In this document: positions 1 to 8,895 of the stretch, piece by piece
Layout of the letters: each line of letters begins with the position of its first letter
Position numbering within the stretch: the stretch's first letter is position 1
Assembly (NCBI GenBank): GCA_951812725.1
Contig: OX638330.1
Location: 682,001-746,000, forward strand
Direction of reading: 5' to 3'
Length of the DNA stretch: 64,000 bases
DNA from: an uncultured Caldilineaceae bacterium
GTDB taxonomy: Bacteria; Chloroflexota; Anaerolineae; Caldilineales; Caldilineaceae
Notes under the pieces: model-generated
Seen by the model: only the letters and a program-made list of their open reading frames with translations
Database searches by the model: none
Told to the model about the DNA's origin: nothing
Translations under genes and position numbers: made by a program

Positions 1-1226
1 CCGGATCATAGGGCTCGACATCGGGGTTGACACCGTAGCGCCGTTCGTACTCGGCCGCGACCGGCGGGTTGAAGCCGTAGATCTCGGGTGAATCGGTCCA
101 CGAGCTGTGGCAGGAAATGCGCACGTCGAGGCCGTCAACGCCGGCGGCGATGCAGTCGCTGACCCATTCCATCCAGTGGGCCTGGACCTCTGGTTCACCC
201 TCGCACAGCGAACCGGAGACGTATCTGTTGCGCCCCTTGGCAAATGCGATGACGCCATCGGGGGCGTCGGCGGCGTGGGAAAGTACGTTGTCGAAAGCGG
301 ACGCGGAGTTGGATACGTCGAGGCGGACCAGTGCCCCGCCGAGGCCGGTGTCGAATTCGAGGTCTCCGCTGCGCAGGTCGCGCTGGGGCCGCCAGATCGC
401 CTTGTGGCTGGCGACGACGATGGGCAGCGGCTGGTCGTCCGGTCCAAAGGCGCGCACCATCTCCACCGCCGTGTTGGAGAAGACGCCTTCGTGGTCTTCG
501 AAGTTGGTTGTGACAGCAACGAAGGGGTCCAGGAGATTGAGGCCGGTGATATTGAGAACGCGGACCTCATCGCCCCGGCTGGTGACCGGATTGCCGTCGA
601 TATCGACGACATCGCGGGGGCAGGTCTCTATTCCTTCGCTGACGTCGAACTCCGTGTTTTGCTTGCGGTAACCGTCGTTGTCGACGCTGGTCCAGATTTC
701 CAGGTTCTCCGGTTGGATGCGAAGAGGTGTTTTGTCCTTTTGCCGCAGCTGGATGCGTGTGACCGGAGTTTCGTCCAGCCCGCGCGGCAGGTCGGCCTGG
801 CGGGCTCGTACGCGCAGTTCGGGGCGCGCCAGCACCCAGGGATCGACGTGGTAGTAGCCGCCGATGCCGGGCAGCCCGATGATGCCGTCTTTCGCTAGAA
901 CCGCCTTCGTATTGGCGTGGCTGACGCCGTTTTCATAGGGCTTTATGACGGCGTAGAACTCCATGCCGCGTTCGTAGGCCAGGCGCCGTCCTACCCGCAT
1001 CGGATCGCCCAGGTTTTCAAGCGTTTTGGCCACGCCGCCTAGCGGCCCGTATGCCAGGAACCACTCCCAGTGGCCGGCGTGATAGTAGTTCCAATAGACG
1101 CGGCGCACGCCCATCCAGTGGAGACGGTCTATCAGTTGGGCCACCAGATCTTCGGTGAATTCGATTCGCTGGCAGTCGTCGGGGAAGTCCACCAGGGTTG
1201 AGAGTAGAAAGGGGCGGTCTTTCATT
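1..1226 (-). CDS. Hypothetical protein, C-terminus cut off by window edge; possible TIM-barrel glycoside-hydrolase-like
   Basis: An uninterrupted reading frame starts at an ATG at 1226 and runs to the left edge without a stop, so about 408 codons are visible and the C-terminus is missing. The protein begins MKDRPFLLSTLVDF and is rich in aromatic residues (WNYYHAGHWEWF near residue 50). It has no signal peptide or membrane segment. The tryptophan- and aspartate-rich look, with a late DGLDVRISCHSS strand-like segment, recalls TIM-barrel glycoside-hydrolase-like proteins of the GHL10 type, but no catalytic motif could be fixed. It lies 79 bp after the permease gene in the same direction, so it is probably the last visible gene of the importer operon and may act on the imported compound. 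The family assignment is inference. Confidence 0.6.
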
Positions 1227-1305
1227 GTCAATCACTCTTGGTGGTTCGCGGCCTGTGGCCGGATTGGTAAAGTAGAAGATCGGACGTTGGTAACGGTAAA
1301 GGCGA

Positions 1306-2220
1306 TCAGTCGAGCGTCATGCGGGGGTCGAAGGCGTCGCGCAGGCCATCGCCCACAAAGTTGATTGCCAGCACAGTGAGAAGGATCGCCATACCGGGGG
1401 GCAGCCAGATCCACCAGTGGCGTTCGAGGATGTAGATAGATTGGGCGCCGTTGAGCATATTGCCCCAGGAGGGTGTGGGCGGCAGCACGCCAAGCCCGAG
1501 GAAGGAGAGACCGGCCTCGGTCAGGATGGCACCGGCGACGCCGAATGTGGCGGCCACGAGCAAGGGGGCCAGCACGTGCGGCAGGATATGCTTGAACATG
1601 ATGTTGCGGTCCTGCACGCCCAGGCAGCGCGCCGCCGTCACAAAATCCCATTCGCGCACCGACAGGATCTGGCCGCGTACAAGGCGTGCAGAACTGGGCC
1701 ATCCCAGAAGACCGATGATGGCCATCACATTGTAGATGCTGGGTCCCAACATGGACACCACGGCCATGATCAGAATCAGGGTGGGGAAGACCATCATAAT
1801 GTCGGTGAGGCGCATTATGGTCATATCGACCGCGCCGCCATAGTAGCCTGAAAGCGTACCAAGGATGAGCGCGATGAGGATCGAGATCGAGACCGCTACC
1901 AGCCCTACGGAGAGGGAGACGCGTCCGCCGTAAACCACTCGCGACCAGATATCGCGCCCGGCCACGTCCCCGCCCAGGATGTGTTCGCCGCTGGGGGCGG
2001 CGCGGGTCAGGCCGGAATGGATTTTGGTCGGAAGATGCTGAGTGACCCAAGGCGCGGCCGCCGCGAGCAAGACCACAACGACCAGGAATACCAAGCCCGC
2101 CATCGCCATCCTGTGGCGGCGAAAACGCAGCCAGAAGCGGGCGCGCGGTGTGGCTGTCGCAGAGCGTCGCGGCTCGTCAAATATATCCTCGGACAATGTC
2201 GCTGCTGGCCTTTCTGCCAT
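1306..2220 (-). CDS. ABC transporter permease, DppC/OppC type
   Basis: Inner-membrane permease of a peptide/nickel (Opp/Dpp) family importer, 304 residues, the usual length. A cytoplasmic N-terminus of about 35 residues precedes the first membrane helix (about 39-58), and about five more helices follow. The conserved cytoplasmic EAA-type loop is visible as EAGLSFLGLG at residues 235-244, followed by PPTPSWG. The C-terminal signature NFVGDGLRDAFDPR (287-300) is typical of DppC proteins. It starts 5 bp after the DppB-type gene, which implies translational coupling. The operon has the binding protein and both permeases, but no DppD/DppF ATPase is present, so the ATPases must be encoded elsewhere. 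The substrate is unknown; many members of this family carry oligosaccharides rather than peptides. Confidence 0.93.
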   Translation of the reverse strand: MAERPAATLSEDIFDEPRRSATATPRARFWLRFRRHRMAMAGLVFLVVVVLLAAAAPWVTQHLPTKIHSGLTRAAPSGEHILGGDVAGRDIWSRVVYGGRVSLSVGLVAVSISILIALILGTLSGYYGGAVDMTIMRLTDIMMVFPTLILIMAVVSMLGPSIYNVMAIIGLLGWPSSARLVRGQILSVREWDFVTAARCLGVQDRNIMFKHILPHVLAPLLVAATFGVAGAILTEAGLSFLGLGVLPPTPSWGNMLNGAQSIYILERHWWIWLPPGMAILLTVLAINFVGDGLRDAFDPRMTLD

Positions 2221-2225
2221 CGTTT

Positions 2226-3194
2226 TCAGCCTACTTCATAGCGAATGCGCGGGTCGGCCACGGTATAGAACAGGTCCGCAAGCAGGTTACTCAACAAAAC
2301 CAGGACCGCCGTCATCAGCACGCCGCCCATCAACAGGGGGTAATCACGCATCCCCGTGGCCTGCACCATGGTCAGGCCGATACCGGGATAGTTGAACACC
2401 GTTTCGATGAGGACGGCCCCGCCAAACATGCTCGGAAGGCGCAGTCCGAGAATTGTGATGATCGGCAGCAGAGCGTTACGCAGGCCATGCCGCAGAATCA
2501 CGACTTGCTCGACCAGACCCTTGGCGCGCGCTGTGGTCATGTAATCCTGGTGCAGCACTTCCAGCAGGCTCGATCGCGTATAGCGCAACAGGCTGCCGGT
2601 GGTTTCGTAGGCCAGGGCGAGGCCGGGCAGGATGATATGGGACAGCCGGTTTCCGAGAGAAGGCTCCACGCCCGGTGTGGTGACGCCCCCGGTCGGCAAG
2701 ATGTCCATTTTGATGGCCACGGCGTAGATGAGGAGCAGGGCGAAGAAAAAGCCGGGTACGGCCACGCCGGCGAAGGCGAAGGTGGTCAGGACGCTATCGA
2801 GCAGCGAATAGGGCTTCAAGGCGGAGACGACCCCCAAGGTGATCCCTGCTATGGTCGAAATCAGGAGCGCAAAGATCATCACAGGCATACTGTTGCCCAG
2901 GGCGCGCAGCATCACTTCAAACACGGGCGTGTTAAACCAGATTGAGTAGCCCAGATTGCCCTGTACTGCTTGCCCAAGCCAGAGCAGATAGCGGATGGGG
3001 ATCGGCTTGTTCAGACCCAGAGCCTCGCGCGCGGCCTGTAAATCCTCCTCCGTCATTTGGCTCAACTCAAAGGGGTCGATCATGGCGGAGACCGGGTCGC
3101 CTGGCGCCAGCGCAAAGATTGTATAATTGATAATTGTTACACCGAGCAACAGAGGGAAAACCAGGAGAATGCGGCGTAGGATGTATGTTGACAT
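2226..3194 (-). CDS. ABC transporter permease, DppB/OppB type
   Basis: Partner permease of the Dpp/Opp-type importer, 322 residues from the ATG at 3194. The N-terminus MSTYILRRILLVFPLLLGVT is the classic first helix of the family, followed by NYTIFALAPGDPVSAM, where GDP is conserved. An in-frame TTG at 3233 would add 13 residues that do not resemble the family and would lie inside a stem-loop, so the ATG is preferred. No good ribosome-binding site precedes the ATG; the nearest GGAGG is about 21 bases away, in the 3' arm of the hairpin. The C-terminal LLADLFYTVADPRIRYE segment is also family-typical. The gene lies between the binding-protein gene and the DppC-type gene. Confidence 0.92.
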   Translation of the reverse strand: MSTYILRRILLVFPLLLGVTIINYTIFALAPGDPVSAMIDPFELSQMTEEDLQAAREALGLNKPIPIRYLLWLGQAVQGNLGYSIWFNTPVFEVMLRALGNSMPVMIFALLISTIAGITLGVVSALKPYSLLDSVLTTFAFAGVAVPGFFFALLLIYAVAIKMDILPTGGVTTPGVEPSLGNRLSHIILPGLALAYETTGSLLRYTRSSLLEVLHQDYMTTARAKGLVEQVVILRHGLRNALLPIITILGLRLPSMFGGAVLIETVFNYPGIGLTMVQATGMRDYPLLMGGVLMTAVLVLLSNLLADLFYTVADPRIRYEVG

Positions 3195-3211
3195 ATCGTT
3201 AATGTGTTGGG

Positions 3212-3246
3212 ACGTCCTCCGAGGCCGATTCAACCCCGGAGGACGT
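3212..3246 (-). promoter_or_regulatory. Intercistronic stem-loop between binding-protein and permease genes
   Basis: ACGTCCTCCG (3212-3221) and CGGAGGACGT (3237-3246) form a perfect 10-bp stem with a 15-base loop in the 139-bp gap between the solute-binding-protein and permease genes. No T-run follows on the minus strand, so it does not look like a factor-independent terminator. Hairpins at this place in importer operons commonly stabilise the upstream binding-protein mRNA or reduce permease expression. It holds the only good GGAGG near the permease start in a duplex. Its function here is inferred. Confidence 0.6.
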
Positions 3247-3333
3247 ATTATGGGTCAAACTGCAGTTGCCAGTTTCCGGTTGCCAGTCGCAATCCGGGTC
3301 ACTTCACTGGCTACCGACCACTAGCCACTGGGT

Positions 3334-5037
3334 TTAAGCCGACATGTGCACGTTTACCCAGTCGATCCATTCTGTGCGGGCGCCGTAGACCGGCACGACG
3401 TCACCCGTCTGCACTCTATTGTTGACGACGTGAATGCCAGGCACCTGGGCAATCACACAATGGCGCTGGAGTTCTGAGGCATATTCCTGCAGGCGCAGAG
3501 AGCCTTCTCTGATCGCTGCTTCATCGTCCAGGAGGATTATCTCGTCGATCATCTCCTTGCCTGTCAGGTCAGGATCTCCCCAGCGGGGACCGGTGAAGTT
3601 ATGTGTGAAGCCACCGGGCGTCAAACCCCACCCATAGCCGCTGAAGAGCGTGTCGAAGTCCCAGGGAGGATTGTTGAGAATGTTGGTGTATTCCGCTGCC
3701 ATGACTTGGAACTCGGTCTTGATGCCGACCTCACCCCACATCTCGCGCAACATGGCGTAGAGAGGCTCATATGTCGGTGTCAGCGAAGACATTCCCAGGC
3801 GGAGGGTGTAGTCGAAATCCCAGCCGCCATCCTCCAGGAGTTGCCTGGCCCGCTCCGGATTGTACTCAAACCACTGTGCTGCATCGGGGCTGATGCCGTA
3901 GTCGCCATACTCCAGCGATGCCTGGATGTGCCCGACCGTGTCGAAGAAGAAATCTTTGGCGATTTGGGGGCGATTCAGTGCCAGGCTCAAGCCCTGTCGC
4001 ACCCGTTTGTCGGCCAGAACATAGCGGACGTTGTGGTACCAGGCGAAGGCGCTGGGGCCGGGGTTCAGGACTATGTTCACGTGGTCCATCGCCTTGAATC
4101 GCTCGAACTCGGACTGCGGCGTGCGAATGGCGATGTGGCACTCACCTTTTTCCACGGCGGCGGCCATCGCCAGCTGATCGGTGTAGGGGACAAAGGCCGC
4201 TTTGTCCAACAGCGGTTTGCCCCTGAAGTAGTCGTCGAACGGCTCGTACTCCACGACCTGGTCGGGGATGTAGTTGGAAACGCGGAACGGCCCGGTGCCG
4301 GTACCTTGTTTCTTGGCGTACTCGGTGTTTTTCAGCCCCTGCTGCCCCTGCTCGTCGATTCCCCACTGGTCCTCGGGTATCAGGCTCAGGAGGTGTTTGG
4401 GCATGATCGCAAAGTAGAGCAGTTTCTCGAGGAAGGCGCCGCGGTAGGGATTGGTCATCTCGAAGACGAAGGTGTAGTCGTCGGGTGCTGAGAGGCCAAC
4501 AACCTCATCGGCCTCGCCTTCAGAAAACTCGGTCATGCCGACGACAATGTCCAGAAAATGACGTACTCCATTCCACTGATTGACGTTGGGATGGCCAACG
4601 AGCCGGCCGAAGGTAAACAGCACGTCGGCCGACGTGAACGGCTCGCCGTCGTGCCACGTGACACCCTGGCGCAGGTGGAAGGTGGCCGTATTGCCCTCGA
4701 ATTCCCAACTTTCCGCCAGTTCAGGTATCCATTCGGTGTAATCGGCGCTGATGGTCAACAGCGCGTTGTGCGTCAATCCCATCAAGTAGTAGTTCCGGTT
4801 GCCGGCGTTGTGCTCCACAGCCAGCAGGTCGCTGTAACTGGTCTTCTGGGGGTAGCCAAAGACCAGCGTGCCACCGCCCATGCTCTCTGGCGCGGCTTCG
4901 GCTTCGTCTGCGGCAGGCGCCTCTCCTGCAGGAGCAGCCGCGGGAGCGCAGGCTGCCAAAATGCTGCCGGCGGCGGCGAGGGCCGACCCCTTGAGGAAGT
5001 TGCGGCGGGTGATATCGCGGGATTCAAAGCGTTGCAT
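3334..5037 (-). CDS. ABC transporter solute-binding lipoprotein, family 5 (peptide/oligosaccharide type)
   Basis: Extracytoplasmic binding protein of the importer, 567 residues, normal for family 5. The N-terminus carries a twin-arginine motif (RRNFLKG, 11-17), a hydrophobic stretch, and a lipobox ending ILAAC with the lipidated Cys at 30. Export folded through Tat followed by membrane anchoring is therefore likely. An Ala/Pro/Glu-rich linker follows, then the family core: DYTEWIPELAESWEF, HLRQGVTWHDGEPFTSADV and a late ERARQLLEDGGWD segment. AGGAGA lies upstream of the ATG. It is the first gene of an operon with two permeases and the truncated gene at the left edge. The neighbouring sialidase-like genes make a glycan-derived substrate plausible, but the sequence does not decide. 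Confidence 0.93.
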   Translation of the reverse strand: MQRFESRDITRRNFLKGSALAAAGSILAACAPAAAPAGEAPAADEAEAAPESMGGGTLVFGYPQKTSYSDLLAVEHNAGNRNYYLMGLTHNALLTISADYTEWIPELAESWEFEGNTATFHLRQGVTWHDGEPFTSADVLFTFGRLVGHPNVNQWNGVRHFLDIVVGMTEFSEGEADEVVGLSAPDDYTFVFEMTNPYRGAFLEKLLYFAIMPKHLLSLIPEDQWGIDEQGQQGLKNTEYAKKQGTGTGPFRVSNYIPDQVVEYEPFDDYFRGKPLLDKAAFVPYTDQLAMAAAVEKGECHIAIRTPQSEFERFKAMDHVNIVLNPGPSAFAWYHNVRYVLADKRVRQGLSLALNRPQIAKDFFFDTVGHIQASLEYGDYGISPDAAQWFEYNPERARQLLEDGGWDFDYTLRLGMSSLTPTYEPLYAMLREMWGEVGIKTEFQVMAAEYTNILNNPPWDFDTLFSGYGWGLTPGGFTHNFTGPRWGDPDLTGKEMIDEIILLDDEAAIREGSLRLQEYASELQRHCVIAQVPGIHVVNNRVQTGDVVPVYGARTEWIDWVNVHMSA

Positions 5038-5094
5038 GGTTTTCTCTCCTGAGTTCTACTGTGACCGTCGTGATTGCTGTGACACCTGCAGTGA

Positions 5095-5122
5095 ATCATA
5101 CACATCACATGAATCAGGTGAA
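5095..5122 (-). promoter_or_regulatory. Probable promoter of the Dpp/Opp-type importer operon
   Basis: On the minus strand TTCACC (5122-5117) and TATGAT (5100-5095) are separated by 16 bases, a fair match to a housekeeping promoter about 60 bases upstream of the binding-protein start. TGAATCA occurs twice as a direct repeat (5092-5098 and 5110-5116), 18 bp apart, overlapping the -10 and the spacer. That arrangement would suit a regulator binding one face of the helix. Only pattern matching supports this. Confidence 0.35.
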
Positions 5123-5201
5123 TTGACTTCGATTGTGTGCATTGGCTCCTCCTGACCGGTGCTCAAACTCCAGACTGCACTGGCAATGGGACGCTGCGTT
5201 G

Positions 5202-6452
5202 TCAGAGCTGTCCCAAGTCCAGTTCCAGCAGGTAGATGCGTTCGCGTTCGTCGGGCGTCATGCTGTCCGGCGGCAGTGTAGAGGTGGGATAGCGCGCGAG
5301 GATGCGGCTGCGGACTTCGGCGTCGGTCGGAACCGGCATCCAGCCGTAGGGTATGCGGTCGTATACCACCAGCAGCTTGCCCGGCTCAACCTCCAGCATC
5401 GATGTGTAGGATGTGGTCTGGTCCGACTGGTCGAAATTGTGGTGGACGGTGTAATACTGATCCCTGGTGACCGGCTCGAGCCCGAATTTGCCTGGGCTGA
5501 TCTGATGGGCGGCGTCCATCTCGGCGTTATGGTGGGCCATGAGGTCAAACGGCTCCCAATGCTCGCCGCGCGGGTCGGTCGAGAACCAGATGAAGAGTCC
5601 CGGGCGGCCGGTCGAGATAACCAGAGCGCCGTTGCTCAGACGCTTTACAACGGGCAGCACGCCCCAGGCCGGAAGGCGGTCGATGGGGGACCAGGTCTTG
5701 CCTTCATCGCTGGAGTAGGAGCGCGCCAGCAGTTGATCGCGCCCGCCGCCCATGCGGCCCACGCACATCAGGTCTCCGTCCTGCAGGCGCACGAGCGAGG
5801 CCTCACAGAAGCCTTCCCAGGAGTCAGCGCCTGCCTCTGCGCCGCAAACGGTGGAGAGGTAATGCCAGCTGCGGCCTTCATCCTCCGAGACCATTACAAC
5901 GGTACTGTAGCGCTTGTCCCCTGCGAAGGTCATATAGGTTGTGGACAGAAAGCGCCCCGGCTCCAGTTCGATGATGTCGCCAAAGGGGGAGATTTCGGCC
6001 CAGCGGGTGGGGCTCTGTACGGTTCGCGCGTTTATATCGCGCGGAAGGCCTTCGATGCGCGAGCCCCACAGTTCCACCGTGTACTGTGTGCCGCCCTTTT
6101 CGATGCGTCCGTAGTTCCCCACGAAGGTGCGCCACTGGCCAAGAGGCTCCGGCTTGTATGGCGAGTTGGGACCGGCCAGCGAGCCGTCGGGCAGGCTGAT
6201 GTCCAACCGACCGCTGAGGCCGGAGACATCAGCATGGCGCTTCCAAGTAGCCCCATTGTCTTCGGAGAGCGAGATGCCGTCGACGTTTGTCAGGTTTTCG
6301 CCTGAATCGGGGTTCAGGCTGTAGGAGACTATCAACTCGCCGGTGGAGAACCGGCGTATGCTGGGATACCAGCAGAATCCGAGGCCTTCGGCTACAATGC
6401 GCGGCGTCCCCGCCGTGAATCGCAGACCTCCCAGTTCTATTTCCTGTGACAT
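5202..6452 (-). CDS. Sialidase-fold (Asp-box/BNR) protein
   Basis: A 416-residue protein of the sialidase/neuraminidase six-bladed propeller superfamily. The start at 6452 is chosen because AGGAGG lies 9 bases upstream; an in-frame start at 6500 has no such site. Asp-box repeats (S-x-D-x-G-x-x-W) are clear: SEDNGATWKRH, SEDEGRSWHY and SSDEGKTWSP. No signal peptide is seen, so it is predicted cytoplasmic, unlike most secreted GH33 sialidases. The full set of three active-site arginines could not be verified, so the substrate may not be sialic acid. It lies 90 bp after a second protein of the same fold in the same direction, upstream of the importer operon. Bacterial relatives are usually annotated exo-alpha-sialidase without biochemical proof. 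Confidence 0.82.
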   Translation of the reverse strand: MSQEIELGGLRFTAGTPRIVAEGLGFCWYPSIRRFSTGELIVSYSLNPDSGENLTNVDGISLSEDNGATWKRHADVSGLSGRLDISLPDGSLAGPNSPYKPEPLGQWRTFVGNYGRIEKGGTQYTVELWGSRIEGLPRDINARTVQSPTRWAEISPFGDIIELEPGRFLSTTYMTFAGDKRYSTVVMVSEDEGRSWHYLSTVCGAEAGADSWEGFCEASLVRLQDGDLMCVGRMGGGRDQLLARSYSSDEGKTWSPIDRLPAWGVLPVVKRLSNGALVISTGRPGLFIWFSTDPRGEHWEPFDLMAHHNAEMDAAHQISPGKFGLEPVTRDQYYTVHHNFDQSDQTTSYTSMLEVEPGKLLVVYDRIPYGWMPVPTDAEVRSRILARYPTSTLPPDSMTPDERERIYLLELDLGQL

Positions 6453-6542
6453 GACCGCCTGCCTCCTTGCTTGCTTTTTGTGGGACGAACTCGTCCTCAA
6501 CGGGTTAGACCGGTAGGAACTGCTGGGGCCTGAACAGGCGCG

Positions 6543-7832
6543 CTAAATTTCCCCCCTTACGTGGCCCTCTATCCTGTCTAAAGTGGGATTCTCGCTGGTT
6601 GGATCCCCGCCTCCGTAGAACCAAGGCAAGGGAAGAACTTTCAACCGGTGGCCGCGGGACCGCTCTCCCGCCATGTCAAGCGGGAAGTGGTTGTACTGGA
6701 TCAGGACCCGGTCTTCAGCCACAATCACGGCCGGATAGGACCACATGCCGTATCCCTCTGGCAAAGGCTTTACGGAATCGACGTCGCAAACGACGCCTCC
6801 TCCCGGCGCGCCGTAGGCTCCCTCCGGACGGACCGGGTAAAGAGGGCCGGGTTCGACGTGGGTCTCTTCGTGTATGGATTCCAGGTTCTGGAAGTGTTCC
6901 CAGATTCGTCCTTGATTGCGGCTGATTGCGGTCGACAGCCGCGTGCGAATCATGCCTTGCTTGATCTCCTGCTCGCTCTGCTGGGTCCAGACGACGAGCA
7001 GGTGCCCGGTGCCCGGCAGCTTGCGAATCTGGGCGGGGGCCTGCGTGCCCGCCAGCTGGGTCAGTTCGGGGCGTGTCCAGGTGGTGCCGTCGTCATCCGA
7101 CCAGGCCTGGTACATCCGTCCCAGCCGCGTGCGCAGGAGCATCAGCAGCTTGCCTGGCTCGTACTCAACGAGGGACGGCTCGTTGGTCAGTTCCCAGCGT
7201 CCGCCGTACTCCATGATAATGAGCAGTTCGCCGTCACTGTTCTTCTGCCAGGTCTCGCCTTCGTCGTCGCTGTAGATGACATAGCTGGCGGTGAAGTGGG
7301 GGTCGTAGAAGTGCGCGCTTGTCGAAACGAAGACGCCATCGACATAGCCGCCTGGGAATGGCGCCCCTTCCTGGTGGAATCCACCCTGGCCTATGCCGAA
7401 ATAGACCGGCAGAAGGATGCGGCCGGACTGGGTGCGAACCATTGTGTCGTTGAGGGCGTGGGCGGCCAGCATCCAGTGGTTCATGAGCGTGAGGGGGGAC
7501 CACGTTTTGCCTTCATCTTCCGAGCGCCTGAAGACCATCTGTGACTCGTACAGGCGGGTCGTGCCGGGTCTAGTGCGCTTGGTTGCCATGCCGATGGCGC
7601 CGCCTGAGAGTTGCACGAGTGAACAGTTCGTAAGCGTTAGTGGGTCGCCGTTTTCGTCCAGACCTGCATATGGCTCGGCCCAAGTGATGCCGCCGTCGGC
7701 GCTGACGGAGAAGTGTGTGCCGTTGCTGAAGAGGACGCGGCCGCCTTCAAGGCCTACGAAGGCGTTTCCGGGGAACCCACCATCGTGGAAGGCCAGCATC
7801 TCCTCCGGCCTTGTCATAGGTACATTGCTCAT
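6543..7832 (-). CDS. Sialidase-fold (Asp-box/BNR) protein
   Basis: A second sialidase-fold protein of about 429 residues from the ATG at 7832; an in-frame start 14 codons upstream adds an unconvincing extension. Asp-boxes are visible as SADGGITWAEP, SEDEGKTWSP, SDDEGETWQK and SDDDGTTWTRPE, spaced as expected for propeller blades. No secretion signal is evident. The sequence differs clearly from its neighbour at 5202-6452, so this is not a recent duplication. The pair may act on an imported glycoside, or they may be lyases or hydrolases of another sugar within the same fold. The fold is clear from the repeats; the reaction is not. The final segment ends in a charged tail (GHVRGEI). Confidence 0.82.
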   Translation of the reverse strand: MSNVPMTRPEEMLAFHDGGFPGNAFVGLEGGRVLFSNGTHFSVSADGGITWAEPYAGLDENGDPLTLTNCSLVQLSGGAIGMATKRTRPGTTRLYESQMVFRRSEDEGKTWSPLTLMNHWMLAAHALNDTMVRTQSGRILLPVYFGIGQGGFHQEGAPFPGGYVDGVFVSTSAHFYDPHFTASYVIYSDDEGETWQKNSDGELLIIMEYGGRWELTNEPSLVEYEPGKLLMLLRTRLGRMYQAWSDDDGTTWTRPELTQLAGTQAPAQIRKLPGTGHLLVVWTQQSEQEIKQGMIRTRLSTAISRNQGRIWEHFQNLESIHEETHVEPGPLYPVRPEGAYGAPGGGVVCDVDSVKPLPEGYGMWSYPAVIVAEDRVLIQYNHFPLDMAGERSRGHRLKVLPLPWFYGGGDPTSENPTLDRIEGHVRGEI

Positions 7833-8413
7833 GTCTGCCGCCCTATTTGTTGATGGCCCTCGTGGATTGAGCAAATACTCTAAAACTCTGCAAACGAACT
7901 TCGCCTAGTGTCAACGCCAGTTGACCTAGTCGTTGCCAGGTGCGCCGGATTCGAAAGCGGTCTTGCCGATGCATTCATACTGGAGGTGACCGGCGTGGCA
8001 AGGCTTTGTTCTGTTCTTGCGTGGCGTAGATTGCAAGTGGGGCGAGGCTTAGAGACAGCAAGTCGTCGTTTCCAGGAATGCTGCCAGGCGGTTCGTCAAG
8101 TAACTCACCCCTATCATGGGTCGCACCTTGTCACAAACACTGCCTGCTTCTGGCTGTACTTTATAGCATATTCCTGAAGTGAGGTCAAAGGGCTGAATTT
8201 CAGCCCCGTTCTCGGAGTGCAAGTTCTCGTGCGACTCGGTTGACGAGGGTCGGCTGACCTCCTATACTGGGAGTCCACACCCAACACACGACGGATGTCT
8301 TCCAATCAGGTGGAATTGGAAACGATGTGAACGGGGGATGAGAATCGGGGCGTTCTCTATTCTCGTCAGCCTCTATCCCTTTGATTCTCTACACTACCCG
8401 GGAAAAGCGAGCG
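7833..8413. other. Intergenic region between divergent gene groups
   Basis: No convincing gene was found in 7833-8413. It separates the minus-strand sialidase pair from the plus-strand catabolic run. It contains the promoter at 8240-8268. From about 8305 it also contains sequence homologous to the 110 bases upstream of the dehydrogenase gene at 12487, the leader of the duplicated fragment that follows. Confidence 0.6.
8240..8268 (+). promoter_or_regulatory. Sigma70-type promoter for the catabolic run
   Basis: TTGACG (8240-8245) and TATACT (8263-8268) are separated by exactly 17 bases, one of the best promoter matches in the window. The predicted transcript starts near 8275. It reads through the dehydrogenase pseudogene into the epimerase and SDR genes at 8896 and 9806. 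Confidence 0.6.
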
Positions 8414-8703
8414 ATGAAGGTTCTCTATCTGCGCGCGCCGAGTGGACTGGAGGCGCCTAACCTGATATTTTCAAGGCGATCGAAGGGCGTTTTCCTTTCG
8501 AGGTGTACGTCCCCGAATGGCCGGCGGATAATCAGTCTGGGGGCGTCGCGGATGTTGTTGACCTGGGTAGAGCGGTGGGCACGCGTGCGCTGATGGACGC
8601 AGCGCTGGCGGCAGAGGTTAAGCTGCGGCATGTTACGCAGACGCTGGCCATCGCCATCCGCACATGGGAGGCGCTGCGGCTGCAGGCGGGGGCAAAACCG
8701 GCG
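8414..8703 (+). pseudogene. Frameshifted 5' fragment of a D-2-hydroxyacid dehydrogenase gene
   Basis: This is a degraded partial copy of the start of the gene at 12487. It opens with MKVLYLRAPSGLE against MKVLYLRAPSGLD in the intact gene. A small deletion around 8450-8460 then shifts the frame. Homology resumes in another frame through segments matching AIEGRFPFEV and GRAVGTR. It fades around 8700, before the nucleotide-binding domain, so only about the first quarter to third of the gene is represented. Homology also extends about 110 bases upstream, including a shared TTCTATTCTCG block. So the leader was copied with the coding start. It lies just downstream of a good promoter and about 190 bp before an intact epimerase gene. 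Confidence 0.8.
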
Positions 8704-8895
8704 GCGTGGAGCCACATCATTGCTGTCTCAGTAATGATGGCACTGCCGCCGATGCTCGTGTTCTTCTTTCCCCAACGTTACTTCATCCAAGGGTGGTGAT
8801 GAGCGGCTTCAAGGGCTGACGAACTGCGTTGCGTACTTCGAATTGCGTATTTCGTTGGGCAATGCGCTTTGCGCGACATGTAAAGGAGTTTGCCG

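Noticed and set aside
107..898. Plus-strand open frame (263 codons) near the left edge
   Set aside because: A continuous minus-strand frame with natural composition crosses the same bases and runs off the edge; the plus-strand frame is its shadow.
5133..6305. Plus-strand open frame (390 codons)
   Set aside because: Antisense to a sialidase-fold gene with clear Asp-boxes and a good ribosome-binding site; no independent support.
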